The notes under the pieces were generated by a model. It saw only the letters and a program-made list of their open reading frames with translations, was not told the origin of the DNA and made no database searches. Position numbers and translations under genes: made by a program. A stretch of 64,000 nucleotides of DNA from Synechococcus sp. UW105 (GTDB lineage: Bacteria > Cyanobacteriota > Cyanobacteriia > PCC-6307 > Cyanobiaceae), in contig NZ_UCNN01000007.1 of the NCBI RefSeq assembly GCF_900473935.1, forward strand, positions 1 through 64,000. The letters run 5' to 3'. Below are positions 16,027 through 25,821 of the stretch, in pieces (positions within the stretch are counted from its first letter, which is position 1; every line of letters starts with the position of its first letter).

Positions 16027-17004
16027 TCAACGCTTCGCGGACGCATCCGCATCCTCGGCCCTCGCAGCACCGATCAAGGGCCACGAAGCCCGCTGATCCA
16101 GGAACACCGCTCCCGCCGCCAACACGTCGGCCAAGGTCACCACCAATCTGTAACTGAGGGCGACGGCGAGCAGCGGGGCTTCAGCGACAAAACCACTCAG
16201 TCGCAGCAGCAGGATCGCCTCAAACACCCCAAGGCCTCCTGGGGCCGCAGGAACAACCAAGCCAACCGTCCAGGCCAGGGAGAAACCTGCCAGCCAGATC
16301 CCCAGAGGGTGCCCCTCGCCGAGACCGAACGTTTGAACGCAACACCAGAATCCGGCGAACCGGCAGAGCACAAAACCCATCTCCATCGCTAGGGGCCACC
16401 AGGGGTAACCGCCGCGACCACTGCCGAGAGTGTTGGGATCAAGAGGGGCCAACGTGTCTGCATCGGCCCGATTGATCTGCTTCCATTTGGCCCGCTCCAG
16501 CCTCTTCAGCAGCGGCTCCCGGAAACGGGGAAGAAGCACAACGGACGGCAGAACACACAACAGTGCCAACCCTGTTTGCCAACCACCAAAAGGCACCCAG
16601 AGCAGGGCCGCTACAGCCATCACCAGCGGCTCCAGCAACACCGACACCAAAGCTCGGTTGGCACCGAGGCTGGGCTGCAGGGTGCGCAGGCGATCGACGA
16701 AATGCCAGACGCCTCCGGGCAGGTACTTGAGCAGATTGGTGCGCAGATGCAGAGGCACGAGCGCCAGGGATTCACGTCCATGGCCCAGCCAATCCACCAG
16801 CACCCGCCAGGCCAGAGCATTCACCACCAGACTCATCCAGCTGAAGGCCAAACCCAGCAGAAGCCACCACCATCCCCGGGCACTGATCGACAGGTCGCTC
16901 AGACCAGCGATGTGGCCGGACAGGGCCCAGCCCACGAAGCCAAAACTGGCAAGCGTGACCCAGAGCCGAAGTCCGCCCGGCAGCTGCAGCTTCACAGCGA
17001 CCAA
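16027..17004 (-). CDS. UPF0104/lysylphosphatidylglycerol synthase-TM family membrane protein
   Basis: This is a 325-residue inner-membrane protein with about eight spans. The motif LLKYLPGGVWHFVDR (about residues 91-105) and the late PAAPGGLGVFEAILL segment are signatures of the flippase-like LPG-synthase TM family (PF03706). These proteins move or modify lipids, but cyanobacterial members are mostly uncharacterised. The start overlaps the stop of larC by 13 bases, so coupling within the leftward operon is likely. Confidence 0.85.
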   Translation of the reverse strand: MVAVKLQLPGGLRLWVTLASFGFVGWALSGHIAGLSDLSISARGWWWLLLGLAFSWMSLVVNALAWRVLVDWLGHGRESLALVPLHLRTNLLKYLPGGVWHFVDRLRTLQPSLGANRALVSVLLEPLVMAVAALLWVPFGGWQTGLALLCVLPSVVLLPRFREPLLKRLERAKWKQINRADADTLAPLDPNTLGSGRGGYPWWPLAMEMGFVLCRFAGFWCCVQTFGLGEGHPLGIWLAGFSLAWTVGLVVPAAPGGLGVFEAILLLRLSGFVAEAPLLAVALSYRLVVTLADVLAAGAVFLDQRASWPLIGAARAEDADASAKR

Positions 17005-18242
17005 TCCTCAAGAGGTCTGAAGCGATCGCCCTGCGCCAACACTGTTATCCGCACCTGTTCGATCGAGGCCTCTGCCTGCAGGCTGACACGACGCAATTCG
17101 TCGTGTTCCACTTTGAGCGTGGTGTGTCCACCTGGCCTGCGCACCTGCTTCACACGCACATCACCCCAGGGAGATGGGCAGAGACCCATCCTTCGCCAGA
17201 GCAGCCAACGACCCTGGCGCCGTTCACGCAAGCCCAGACTGGGGCCCTGCCCAAACCAAACAGCCCTCAACGCCGCGGCCCGATCTGGAAGGAGCAGCGC
17301 CGTCATCGCCACGCCCTGGCGGGCTTTGTGCATCAACGCAGGCGTGGTGACCACCTCAAGCGCACCCGCCTGGCGCAGGCTTTCCGCAAGGTGGGCAAGG
17401 TCTTCAGCGGAGGCATCATCAATCCAGGCTTCCTGAACTACGAGCTCTTGCCAAGCCAGATTCTGCTGTTCCGGTGGGGCCTTTGGCTCAGCCAGCTCCC
17501 CTGCCTGTACTGGCATCTCATCCACTCGCAACAGACGCAGAAGATTGGGACGATCAAGTTGACGGTGTCCTAGCCCAACCCCAATCGCCTCCACCACGAG
17601 GTCGCCGGGCTCCTCGAACGCCTCTGCCAAGACCGCCATCAGGGCCAACCCCGTTGGCGTGGTGAGTTCACCACTGGGGAGAGCAGGGCCTGATCGGAGC
17701 GGGACCCGGTGCTTTCGGGCCAGTTCCAAGACAGCCGGTACCGGGACGGGAAGGCATCCATGGGCGGTCTGAACGGTTCCCCGACCAGCAGGCGGGGGAA
17801 GACACAGCAGTCGCTTCGGCGCCATGAATGTGATGGCGGCACACACACCCACCACATCCACCAGGCTGTCGATCGCTCCCACTTCATGGAAATGAACCTG
17901 CTCCGGAGAGCTGCCATGCACGGCCGCCTCGGCTTCTGCCAGGGCAGAGAACACCGCCAGCACGCGAGTCTTAACCAAGGGATCCAAAGCGGCCTCAGTG
18001 ATCTGCAGGCGCAGGTCCCGCCAGTGACGATGCTCTGCTGCCGCAGAGGCCTCCACCTCGAGCTGGAGTCCTCGCAGGCCTCCATTCAGGCTCTCCTCCA
18101 CCACCAACCGATAGGCATCGCCGAGGCCGAGGGCTGCCAATGGTTGATGGATGACCTCCGGAGGCACCCCCAAATCCAGACAGGCAGCGAGCAGCATGTC
18201 GCCCGCGAGACCCGTGGGGCAGTCGACCACAAGGGTGCTCAT
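16992..18242 (-). CDS. larC: LarC, nickel-pincer cofactor biosynthesis protein (DUF111)
   Basis: This is a 416-residue protein. DUF111/LarC features seen: MSTLVVDCPTGLAGDMLLAA at the N-terminus, FHEVGAIDSLVDVVG, the PVPVPAVLELA and GELTTPTGLALMA segments, and a C-terminal domain with the VRRPGGHTTLK region. LarC is a CTP-dependent nickel insertase that completes the nickel-pincer nucleotide cofactor of lactate racemase. larA, larB and larE are not in the window. It overlaps the upstream peptidase gene by four bases (ATGA) and the downstream gene by 13. Confidence 0.92.
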   Translation of the reverse strand: MSTLVVDCPTGLAGDMLLAACLDLGVPPEVIHQPLAALGLGDAYRLVVEESLNGGLRGLQLEVEASAAAEHRHWRDLRLQITEAALDPLVKTRVLAVFSALAEAEAAVHGSSPEQVHFHEVGAIDSLVDVVGVCAAITFMAPKRLLCLPPPAGRGTVQTAHGCLPVPVPAVLELARKHRVPLRSGPALPSGELTTPTGLALMAVLAEAFEEPGDLVVEAIGVGLGHRQLDRPNLLRLLRVDEMPVQAGELAEPKAPPEQQNLAWQELVVQEAWIDDASAEDLAHLAESLRQAGALEVVTTPALMHKARQGVAMTALLLPDRAAALRAVWFGQGPSLGLRERRQGRWLLWRRMGLCPSPWGDVRVKQVRRPGGHTTLKVEHDELRRVSLQAEASIEQVRITVLAQGDRFRPLEDWSL

Positions 18243-18916
18243 CCGGCTTCAACCGTTCCGGACTGGGGCGATGACAGGAGCTGCTCAGCCAGCTGTTCCA
18301 GCCGGGGCTTCTCTTGTCGCAACCACTGATCCACCTCCCGGCGTGCGCGCCGCTGTTCCCGTTGGGCGGTGTCGACGTCATGACCAGACATCCCCCAAAG
18401 ACGACCGAGCAGAGCAGAATCATCCGCACCACCACGGGCTGAGCCATACAGCAAGGTTTCAGCCACGATGCCCGCCTGCAGCACCCGACTCCAGCGCCTG
18501 AGTTCTTCCAGTGGCATGCGCACACTGTCGGGAATCACAAATTCGGTCGCACCGTTGCTACGCACTCCAGCCTGAAGGCAGGCCCTGGTGCCTACAAGCA
18601 CCCGCTTGACAGGCAACGCGTTCTCCTGAGCCAGCAGTAGATGACCGGCCTCATGGCAAGCAATCCGACGTAATCGGGCCCGGCCGCCGGGCAAGGCCTC
18701 TGCCAGCAAGTGACCCCCCAGACCTTGCCACTGAGAAGCATCCACAGTGAAACCAACCAGCAGACCGATCACGCCCACGGCGATCCAGGCCGGGGAGATT
18801 CCCACCAAAGGGCCAACAACACCCACCAGCGTGGCTCCGCCCACAACCACTCCAGCAGTGCCACTCGACACCGAACCTTGGGATTGAGGACGTTCAGAGG
18901 GCGAGGAAGGCTCCAT
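18239..18916 (-). CDS. FtsH-like peptidase domain without AAA ATPase
   Basis: This is a 225-residue protein. Two hydrophobic spans at about residues 20-58 precede a soluble part with ACHEAGHLLLAQ (the HEAGH zinc motif of M41/FtsH peptidases, near residue 88) and a later Asp-containing GGADDSALLGRLWG helix where the third ligand normally lies. The AAA ATPase domain of FtsH is absent. Standalone relatives exist in cyanobacteria and plastids, and their substrates are unknown. It overlaps both neighbours by 1-4 bases within the leftward operon. Confidence 0.82.
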   Translation of the reverse strand: MEPSSPSERPQSQGSVSSGTAGVVVGGATLVGVVGPLVGISPAWIAVGVIGLLVGFTVDASQWQGLGGHLLAEALPGGRARLRRIACHEAGHLLLAQENALPVKRVLVGTRACLQAGVRSNGATEFVIPDSVRMPLEELRRWSRVLQAGIVAETLLYGSARGGADDSALLGRLWGMSGHDVDTAQREQRRARREVDQWLRQEKPRLEQLAEQLLSSPQSGTVEAG

Positions 18917-19554
18917 CAGGCCTCGGCCCGGCGACCTCGCCCCTTCCCTCCCCGACCCTTGCCGCCGCGAGTGGGCATCGGCGCAATCGCCTCGCAGTTT
19001 TCAACCTGCAAATCCTGCCCCTGACGTCGCACATCGAGGCTGACGAAATGTCGCAGCTGATCAAGCGGGATCTCACCCTTGAGCTGAAGCTTGAAAGGGA
19101 GCGGGCGACTTCCATCCGCACGGGGCTGCTGGCGCACCTTGACCACAAGGTCACCACTTTCCGGGCGCGTAAAGATCAGCTCACCGCGGATGGAGAAAAA
19201 ATCATCTCCCTCCGGCAGGGTGTCGTGCACTGGCTCCGCCTCGGCAAGGGGCGACTGATCAGTGCGCTCAAGAGTGCTCGGCTCCCAGATCCCAGCAATC
19301 TGAAGATGCAGATGGCCGCCATCGCGAGAGCGGGGGTACACCACCCAAAGGTGAGGCTGCTCCATCGCCAGGTGTCGACGCATCAGTGTGAGCATCCGGC
19401 CGAGGACCACGGCCTCCAGTTCCTGCCCCTGGTCATCGACCAGCACCCCACGGGTCAGCTGCTCGTCAGATTCAGGGCGGTAGGTGCCGCGGACAACGCC
19501 GATGGCCCGGTATTGCAACGGTTCAGTGACCGGGGAAATCGGATGGTCGCGCAT
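18916..19554 (-). CDS. Conserved-type cyanobacterial hypothetical protein
   Basis: This is a 212-residue soluble protein. The N-terminal region (YRAIGVVRGTYRPESDEQLTRG) and the central FFSIRGELIFTRPESGDLVVKVRQ look like a beta-rich domain. The C-terminus is a basic Gly/Lys/Arg tail (TRGGKGRGGKGRGRR) that could bind nucleic acid. It is the first gene of a leftward series; its stop overlaps the ATG of the FtsH-like gene by one base. Function unknown. Confidence 0.75.
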   Translation of the reverse strand: MRDHPISPVTEPLQYRAIGVVRGTYRPESDEQLTRGVLVDDQGQELEAVVLGRMLTLMRRHLAMEQPHLWVVYPRSRDGGHLHLQIAGIWEPSTLERTDQSPLAEAEPVHDTLPEGDDFFSIRGELIFTRPESGDLVVKVRQQPRADGSRPLPFKLQLKGEIPLDQLRHFVSLDVRRQGQDLQVENCEAIAPMPTRGGKGRGGKGRGRRAEA

Positions 19555-19606
19555 CAGTCAGAAAGGGCATGCAGTGGCCCGCAACAAACTCTAGCCAGCA
19601 TTGGAG

Positions 19607-20467
19607 ATGCCCCCCAGACTGATCGGACCTGGCGGGGAAAGGACGAAATCGGTGGCAGGACAGAAGCGCTGGTGGCTGGGGGGTGGACTGCTGGTCGCCC
19701 TGGGAGTGGGGTGGCTGCTCAGTGAGCTGATGAATGGTCAGTCCACGCCATCACCCAGCCGGATCGAAGTGGATCTTCAGGTGAGTGCCCTGCTCAGCAG
19801 ACGTGAGCAGGGGCCCCTAAGTTCAGCCGACGAGCGGCGTCTGATCGAACGCCTGCTGGCCCTCGGACGACTCCCTGAAACCATCGTGTTAGTGGAGGAA
19901 CAGCTGACAGCCCAGCCCAAGGCCTGGCGCTGGCGCCTGCTCCTGAGCCAGCTGCAACTGCGCAACGGCAATCCCAAGGCAGCCGAAACGCAGTTGCTGA
20001 TCCTCATGCGGCTGCAACCCAATGAGCTGGAGGTGCTGCAGACGCTGGCCTTGCTTCGGCTGCAGCAGGGCCGTCACCTTGAGGCAGTGAAGTCAGTGCA
20101 GTCAGCCCTGAGCACCAGTCCAAAACCGGAACGGATGCCGATCGGCCTTCTGCTGGCTGATCTTCAACGACAAAGCGGTTCACCGAGCGCTGCCCTCAGC
20201 ACCTATCAACAACTCAGCAAGGAAGCGCCGCAAGATGCCAGGCCTCTGCTGGCCGAGGCCGTACTCAGGCAGGAGCAGGGGGAACGGAAGAGAGCCCTCG
20301 CGCTGCTCGAAACAGCACGGCAAAGGCAGATGGCAACCAAAACCGACACGCAGGCTCTGGATGCCTTGGCAGCCCGCTGGGGGCTGGTGACGAACCGCGC
20401 CAGATCCGTCGGTGAGGGAACGACGGCTACTGAACCGAACCTGGGGTCTGCGACTCCCACCCCTTGA
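19607..20467 (+). CDS. Membrane-anchored TPR-repeat protein
   Basis: The ATG at 19607 gives 286 residues (TTG 19601 also in frame). A hydrophobic anchor (about residues 21-42, RWWLGGGLLVALGVGWLLSE) follows a basic start. The rest is helical with TPR-like pairs: about residues 100-130 (LLSQLQLRNGNPKAAETQLL), then VLQTLALLRLQQGRHLEAVKSV, and LLLADLQRQSGSPSAALSTY. Such proteins act as scaffolds, often in membrane complex assembly. It converges on and overlaps the next leftward gene by 41 bases. Confidence 0.8.
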   Translation: MPPRLIGPGGERTKSVAGQKRWWLGGGLLVALGVGWLLSELMNGQSTPSPSRIEVDLQVSALLSRREQGPLSSADERRLIERLLALGRLPETIVLVEEQLTAQPKAWRWRLLLSQLQLRNGNPKAAETQLLILMRLQPNELEVLQTLALLRLQQGRHLEAVKSVQSALSTSPKPERMPIGLLLADLQRQSGSPSAALSTYQQLSKEAPQDARPLLAEAVLRQEQGERKRALALLETARQRQMATKTDTQALDALAARWGLVTNRARSVGEGTTATEPNLGSATPTP

Positions 20468-20720
20468 GGGCAGCGTCAATGGCGTCGGAGGGATCGGTGG
20501 CATCGTCCATTGACGTGGCCTGACGCAGCCGATTGAGCAGATCCATTGGGTTGGTGGCATCCAGCACCGACCCCTTGGGTTTTCCTGGTTCTGTGTTGTA
20601 AATCTCCTGCTCGGCCGGAGTCTGGTAGCCAGAAAGCGGAGCCTGAGCCTGGGCAGCACCTGCTCCACTCAACGCCACAGCCATGGCGATCACAGCAAGG
20701 CGTCGTTGGATCGGCAGCAT
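20427..20720 (-). CDS. Small secreted hypothetical protein
   Basis: The internal ATG at 20720 starts a clear signal peptide (MLPIQRRLAVIAMAVALSGAGAAQAQA, about 27 residues), giving a 97-residue product. The mature part is acidic and polar (NPMDLLNRLRQATSMDDATD) with no Cys. A longer frame to 20882 would hide the signal and overlap xthA. The family is not recognised. Confidence 0.7.
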   Translation of the reverse strand: MLPIQRRLAVIAMAVALSGAGAAQAQAPLSGYQTPAEQEIYNTEPGKPKGSVLDATNPMDLLNRLRQATSMDDATDPSDAIDAALKGWESQTPGSVQ

Positions 20721-20775
20721 CGTCTGACTCCGGTGGAGATCAATGCTAAGGGTCACCAACGATGGAAGGAACCCC

Positions 20776-21606
20776 ATGCTGATTGCCAGCTGGAACGTCA
20801 ACTCCGTACGCACCCGTCTGGAGCATGTGCTGGCCTGGCTGGAGCGCACCCAGCCGGATCTTCTCTGCTTACAGGAAACCAAAGTGGATGACCCCCTCTT
20901 TCCTGCAGCCGCCTTCGAATCGAGCGGCTATCAGCTCAGCTTCCATGGCCAGAAGGCCTACAACGGCGTGGCCATGCTCAGCCGCGAGCCACTCGACGAT
21001 GTGCGCAAAGGCTTCATCGGTGAACTGGCTGAGGATGACGAAGCCCTGCAACTCGGGGAGCAGAAACGGGTGATCAGCGCCCTGATCGACGGTGTGCGCG
21101 TGGTGAACCTTTACGTGCCGAACGGATCTGGTCTGACGTCAGAAAAATATCCCTACAAACTGCGCTGGCTGGCGTGCCTCAAGCGCTATCTCGAAGCAGC
21201 ACGAACGCGAGACGAACCCCTCTGTGTGGTGGGGGACTTCAACATTGCGATGGAACCCCGTGACATCCATGCCCCTGAGCGCCTCAGCGGAGGAATCATG
21301 GCCACCGACGCCGAACGGGAGGCCTTGCAGCAAGCCCTCGGCGACAGCATGAACGACGTGTTCCGCGTGTTTGAACCTGATGCGGGTCACTGGAGTTGGT
21401 GGGATTACCGAAGCGGCGCCTGGAACCGTGACAGCGGCTGGCGTATCGACCACATTTATCTTTCCGACGACTTGCTCAGCACTGCACGAGGCTGCGTGAT
21501 CGACAAGCAGGAACGAGGACGCGAGCAGCCCAGCGACCATGCGCCAGTGGTGGTGGATCTGTGTTGGCCTCCGGCAGAGGAGGACGACGAGGACGACTGG
21601 GGATGA
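20776..21606 (+). CDS. xthA: Exodeoxyribonuclease III
   Basis: This is a 276-residue apurinic/apyrimidinic endonuclease and 3'-exonuclease of base-excision repair. Family motifs in order: MLIASWNVNSVRTR at the start, LCLQETKVDD (metal-binding Glu), GDFNIAMEP, WSWWDYR, and SDHAPVVVDL at the end (catalytic Asp-His). The in-frame ATG at 20743 adds 11 residues not typical of the family, so ATG 20776 was chosen, with an AAGGA-like site nine bases upstream. Confidence 0.95.
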   Translation: MLIASWNVNSVRTRLEHVLAWLERTQPDLLCLQETKVDDPLFPAAAFESSGYQLSFHGQKAYNGVAMLSREPLDDVRKGFIGELAEDDEALQLGEQKRVISALIDGVRVVNLYVPNGSGLTSEKYPYKLRWLACLKRYLEAARTRDEPLCVVGDFNIAMEPRDIHAPERLSGGIMATDAEREALQQALGDSMNDVFRVFEPDAGHWSWWDYRSGAWNRDSGWRIDHIYLSDDLLSTARGCVIDKQERGREQPSDHAPVVVDLCWPPAEEDDEDDWG

Positions 21607-21610
21607 ACTG

Positions 21611-21646
21611 TTCTGAACCAAGCCCCTGGCTGGGGTTGGTTCAGAA
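21611..21646. terminator. Bidirectional terminator between xthA and glcD
   Basis: TTCTGAACCAA-G-CCCC (21611-21626) pairs with GGGGTTGGTTCAGAA (21632-21646), 15 pairs with one bulged G and a 5-base loop. It lies between two convergent stops and overlaps the last six bases of glcD. There is no T-run, so termination is inferred from structure and position. Confidence 0.7.
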
Positions 21647-23176
21647 GGCGACCACTGAGGAATCGGCCGGGAGTGTCACAACCTTGCGGGAGGCCTCTGC
21701 ACAGCTGGTGGGGGTGGGGAAGATCTTGCCGGGGTTCGCCAGTCCCTCGGGGTCAAACGCCAGCCGCAGTTGGCGCATGGTGGCCAGATCATCAGGCGAG
21801 AACATCCAGTCGAGATAACAGCGCTTATCGGCGCCCACACCGTGCTCACCGGTGATGCTGCCCCCCACAGCCAGGCACTCACGCAAGATCGCCGCACCGA
21901 GCTCTTTGACACGGGCATCCACGCCGGGCTCATCACGGCTGTAGAGGATCAATGGATGCAGATTGCCGTCGCCGGCATGGAAGACATTGGCAACAGGAAG
22001 ACCATGGTCCCGGCTGAGGTCCTCGATCGCGGACAGCACCTGAGGCAGGCTGCTGCGAGGAACCACTCCGTCCTGGACGTAATAGGTGGATGAGATCTGG
22101 CCTACGGCGGCAAAGGCGGACTTGCGCCCCTTCCACAGCAGAGCCCGATCGGCAGCCTCATCGGCCCGGCGCACGCCGCGGGCTCCGGCATCACAGCAGA
22201 GCTGAGCAGCACGGTCTGCGGAGACAGCCACTTCAGCCGCTTGGCCATCAAGTTCGACCAACAACACCGCAGCGGCATCACGCGGGTATTCGTCGTGCCC
22301 GAACAGGTCGTTCACCGCATTGATCATGAAGTTGTCCATGATCTCCATCCCGGCAGGCAGCACTCCAGCAGCGGTGACCAGCCGTACCGCCTCTCCAGCC
22401 GCTTCCATCGTCGGAAAATCAGCCAGCAGCACACTGACGCGCTCCGGAGCCCGCAAGAGGCGCAAAGTAATAGCCGTGGCGATCCCGAGCGTGCCTTCAC
22501 TACCGATGAACGCACCACGCAGATCCAGCTCAGGACACTCCACCAGATCGGCCCCGAGATGGGTGACGCTGCCATCAGGAAGGACCACTTCCATGCCCAG
22601 CACATGGTTACTGGTGACGCCGTATTTCAAGCAATGCACGCCACCAGAGTTCTCGGCCACGTTGCCGCCGATGCTGCACACCACCTGGCTTGAGGGATCC
22701 GGGGCGTAATAGAACCCTTCCCCCGCCACCGCTCGGGTGACCCAGCTATTGATCACCCCCGGCTGAACCGTGATCGTCTGATTCGGCAGGTCAAGAGCAA
22801 GAATCTGCCGCATTCGGCTGGTGACCACCAACAGCGCCTCCTGCTCGGTCACTGCCCCTCCGGACAAGCCTGTGCCACTGCCGCGAGCGACGAAGGGCAC
22901 GCCGTGCTCGCGGCAGCAACGCAGCGTGGCCGCCACCTGATCCGTCGTGCGTGGCAACACCGCCAGAGGGGGCTGATGACGGTCAATCGTTAAACCGTCA
23001 CAGTCGTACGCCAGCAATTCCTGACGTTTGCGCACCAGAGCATCAGACGGGAGGAGCCGGCTGAGATCTCTGTCCAGAGCTGCCCAGTCGTGGGTCAAGG
23101 GGCGCAAATTCGCTTCCAACAACTCTGACAGAACCGGAGCTGGAGCAGCAGGGCCAGGTTCACAGTTCAGTCGCAA
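21641..23176 (-). CDS. glcD: Glycolate oxidase subunit GlcD (FAD-linked dehydrogenase)
   Basis: This is a 511-residue FAD-binding protein of the VAO family. The FAD segment [16 protein letters not shown] is near residue 95, followed by [19 protein letters not shown] and the C-terminal GDGNLHPLI...HGVGADKR catalytic region. It oxidises glycolate to glyoxylate in cyanobacterial photorespiration. No ATG is available near the N-terminus; TTG 23176 is the farthest start and a shorter one is possible. It diverges from hemL, with about 60 bases between. Confidence 0.93.
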   Translation of the reverse strand: MRLNCEPGPAAPAPVLSELLEANLRPLTHDWAALDRDLSRLLPSDALVRKRQELLAYDCDGLTIDRHQPPLAVLPRTTDQVAATLRCCREHGVPFVARGSGTGLSGGAVTEQEALLVVTSRMRQILALDLPNQTITVQPGVINSWVTRAVAGEGFYYAPDPSSQVVCSIGGNVAENSGGVHCLKYGVTSNHVLGMEVVLPDGSVTHLGADLVECPELDLRGAFIGSEGTLGIATAITLRLLRAPERVSVLLADFPTMEAAGEAVRLVTAAGVLPAGMEIMDNFMINAVNDLFGHDEYPRDAAAVLLVELDGQAAEVAVSADRAAQLCCDAGARGVRRADEAADRALLWKGRKSAFAAVGQISSTYYVQDGVVPRSSLPQVLSAIEDLSRDHGLPVANVFHAGDGNLHPLILYSRDEPGVDARVKELGAAILRECLAVGGSITGEHGVGADKRCYLDWMFSPDDLATMRQLRLAFDPEGLANPGKIFPTPTSCAEASRKVVTLPADSSVVAF

Positions 23177-23235
23177 GTGACCATTTTGAGTCAGGATGCT
23201 TCACGGTTTGCATCTGCCCCTTGGCATCCGTCCCC

Positions 23236-24537
23236 GTGACAGCTCCCACCCTGAACACCAGCCACTCCCAGGCCATCTTCAGTGCTGCCCAGAGCCTGAT
23301 GCCTGGTGGAGTGAGCTCGCCGGTGCGGGCGTTCAAGTCGGTGGGCGGCCAGCCGATCGTCTTTGACAGGGTCAAAGGTCCCTACGCATGGGACGTCGAT
23401 GGCAACAAATACATCGATTACATCGGCAGCTGGGGGCCGGCCATTTGTGGCCATGCCCATCCAGAGGTGATCAGCGCCCTCCAAGAAGCCATTGAGAAGG
23501 GCACCAGCTTCGGGGCACCCTGCGCCTTGGAAAACACCCTGGCAGAAATGGTGATCGACGCCGTCCCCAGCGTTGAGATGGTGCGTTTCGTCAACAGTGG
23601 AACCGAGGCCTGCATGGCCGTTCTGCGCCTGATCCGTGCCTTCACTGGTCGTGACAAGGTGATCAAATTCGAGGGGTGCTACCACGGGCACGCCGACATG
23701 TTCCTAGTGAAGGCTGGTTCCGGTGTTGCCACCCTCGGACTCCCCGACTCCCCTGGGGTGCCGCGCAGTACGACCGCCAATACCCTGACCGCCCCTTACA
23801 ACGACCTTGAGGCCGTCAAGCAATTGTTTGCCGAGAACCCTGACGCCATCTCCGGCGTGATTCTCGAGCCCATCGTCGGCAATGCCGGTTTCATCACCCC
23901 TGAGCCAGGCTTCCTGGAAGGACTGCGAGAGATCACCAAAGAAAACGGCGCTCTGCTGGTGTTCGACGAGGTGATGACGGGCTTCCGCATCAGCTATGGA
24001 GGGGCTCAGGCCCACTTCGGCGTGACGCCTGACCTGACCACCATGGGCAAGGTCATTGGCGGAGGCCTCCCCGTGGGTGCCTATGGCGGACGCAAGGAGA
24101 TCATGGAAATGGTGGCTCCTGCTGGCCCGATGTACCAGGCCGGAACCCTCAGCGGCAATCCCCTGGCCATGACGGCTGGCATCAAGACACTTGAGCTGCT
24201 CAAGCAACCTGGCAGCTACGACAAGCTCACCGCCACGACCGAAAAGCTGATTGCAGGGATCAAAGCTGCTGCTACGGAAGCGGGGCTTCCGATTACAGGG
24301 GGCAGCATCGGAGCCATGTTCGGCTTCTTCCTGTGTGAAGGCCCCGTTCGCAACTTTGAAGAAGCCAAAGCAACTGACGCGGAGCGTTTCGGCAAGCTGC
24401 ACCGCGCCATGCTTGAGCGTGGTGTGTACCTCGCCCCTAGCGCCTTTGAAGCTGGCTTCACCTCCCTGGCCCACAGCGATGGTGATATCGAGGCCACCAT
24501 TCAGGCCTTCCGCGACAGCTTCGCCGCCATTGCCTAA
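23236..24537 (+). CDS. hemL: Glutamate-1-semialdehyde 2,1-aminomutase
   Basis: This is a PLP enzyme that makes 5-aminolevulinate, the entry to heme and chlorophyll. The family core is strongly conserved: [13 protein letters not shown], the substrate gate [22 protein letters not shown], and [15 protein letters not shown] with the PLP lysine. GTG 23236 gives 433 residues, normal for the family. A TTG at 23221 would add five. It is followed by an OprB-type porin 18 bases away, a tight spacing that may be accidental. Confidence 0.96.
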   Translation: MTAPTLNTSHSQAIFSAAQSLMPGGVSSPVRAFKSVGGQPIVFDRVKGPYAWDVDGNKYIDYIGSWGPAICGHAHPEVISALQEAIEKGTSFGAPCALENTLAEMVIDAVPSVEMVRFVNSGTEACMAVLRLIRAFTGRDKVIKFEGCYHGHADMFLVKAGSGVATLGLPDSPGVPRSTTANTLTAPYNDLEAVKQLFAENPDAISGVILEPIVGNAGFITPEPGFLEGLREITKENGALLVFDEVMTGFRISYGGAQAHFGVTPDLTTMGKVIGGGLPVGAYGGRKEIMEMVAPAGPMYQAGTLSGNPLAMTAGIKTLELLKQPGSYDKLTATTEKLIAGIKAAATEAGLPITGGSIGAMFGFFLCEGPVRNFEEAKATDAERFGKLHRAMLERGVYLAPSAFEAGFTSLAHSDGDIEATIQAFRDSFAAIA

Positions 24538-24555
24538 GCCTTACCCACCAGAGCC

Positions 24556-25821
24556 ATGACCTGCAGATGCACGGTTCAGCGAATGCTGGCCGGCCTGGCA
24601 GGTCTTTTTGTTGCCGGATTACAACCACAGGCTGCTGCGGCAAGCCCGATGCAGTCCTGGTTGGGGCTTCCCGAGTGGGTGGACTTCAATGTTGACTACA
24701 CCGCAGAACCGATGGCGGGGCTTCTGGGTGGCTTGAATCCAGCTGCTGCGAGCTGGATTCAAGCCACGGTGCTCAACCTGACACTCAGCTCCGGAATTGA
24801 GAAAGCAGCACAAGACTGGTCGGAAGTCGACCACTGGCAGCTCAATCTGGAGCTGAGTCACTATGCGGGCAATCAGAATTTTGCCAACGAACTTGGTGCA
24901 GGATTTGCACTGCAAGAGCTGTCATATCCAGACGGCACTTGGATCAGTGAATCCAGCATTCGCCGCAATCGTGGCACGAGCTGGTGGAGTGCGGAGGTCG
25001 GATTGATCTCACTCAATCCTGATTTCCTGGTCACACCAGCCACGAACAACTACATCAACTCCACCTTCAACAACACGCTCAATCTCCTAGTTGAGGGGTT
25101 ACCAATCAATCCGTTTGTCGCACCTGGAGTGCGATTCAGCGTGCATACAACTGCACTTGGAGATACGAGCTATGGCTACTTCAATCTGGACAAGGAAAAC
25201 AACATCGCCGCAAGCCTGGGTGTCAATCCCGAACAACCTGATCTCCGCGGGAGTGTTCAGGTAGTGCAATGGAGCATGAATCCTTTACCAGCACGCACAG
25301 ACCTGCTGGAGCCCATTGAGATCCAGAGCAACAACAGCCATGTGGCGCGACAGCTCCCGCCACCAGCCGTCCAATTAGGAGGGTTACTGGCCAACACCGA
25401 ACTCCTGACAGAGAACGCCTCTGATATCGGCGACGGGATCAATCGCGTGGTCTACGCATCCATCACCTGGCCAATGGATCTACCCATTGGCCAGGACAAC
25501 AGGGTGTGGATCGCAGGCGCCCTAGGTCTCGACTCTGCCAACAACCCAGTACCAAGCTTTGCTGAAGCCGGCTGGCTTTCTCAGGGTCCCGTGCCGCATC
25601 GCCCACTGGATGTCCTCGCCTTAGGCATCAGCCGCAGCAGCTTCAGCCCAACGCTGCTGCCCAAACAAAGCTTTGAAGGTGTGATTGAACTGAACTATGC
25701 GATCTGGATCTCCGAACACGTTCAGTTGCAACCCCTGATGCAATGGATTCTCAATCCATCTGGTCGTGGTTCCGTGCCTGGGATCTGGGCCACGGGGTTA
25801 CAGCTGAATCTGAATCTTTAA
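24556..25821 (+). CDS. OprB-family carbohydrate-selective porin
   Basis: This is a 421-residue outer-membrane protein. The signal peptide ends near AAAASP (about residue 31); the body has alternating beta-strand patterns and OprB-like landmarks such as LPEWVDFNVDYTAEPMAG and WSAEVGLISLNPDFLV, with a final aromatic strand ending in Leu (GLQLNLNL). Known OprB proteins form sugar or solute channels. A 17-bp perfect inverted repeat lies within its codons at 24728-24767. Confidence 0.82.
   Translation: MTCRCTVQRMLAGLAGLFVAGLQPQAAAASPMQSWLGLPEWVDFNVDYTAEPMAGLLGGLNPAAASWIQATVLNLTLSSGIEKAAQDWSEVDHWQLNLELSHYAGNQNFANELGAGFALQELSYPDGTWISESSIRRNRGTSWWSAEVGLISLNPDFLVTPATNNYINSTFNNTLNLLVEGLPINPFVAPGVRFSVHTTALGDTSYGYFNLDKENNIAASLGVNPEQPDLRGSVQVVQWSMNPLPARTDLLEPIEIQSNNSHVARQLPPPAVQLGGLLANTELLTENASDIGDGINRVVYASITWPMDLPIGQDNRVWIAGALGLDSANNPVPSFAEAGWLSQGPVPHRPLDVLALGISRSSFSPTLLPKQSFEGVIELNYAIWISEHVQLQPLMQWILNPSGRGSVPGIWATGLQLNLNL
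24728..24767. repeat. 17-bp perfect inverted repeat inside the OprB gene
   Basis: GTGGCTTGAATCCAGCT (24728-24744) and AGCTGGATTCAAGCCAC (24751-24767) are exact reverse complements around a 6-base loop. They encode GGLNPAAASWIQAT. No T-run follows. In mRNA this would fold into a very stable hairpin about 58 codons after the start. Confidence 0.9.
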
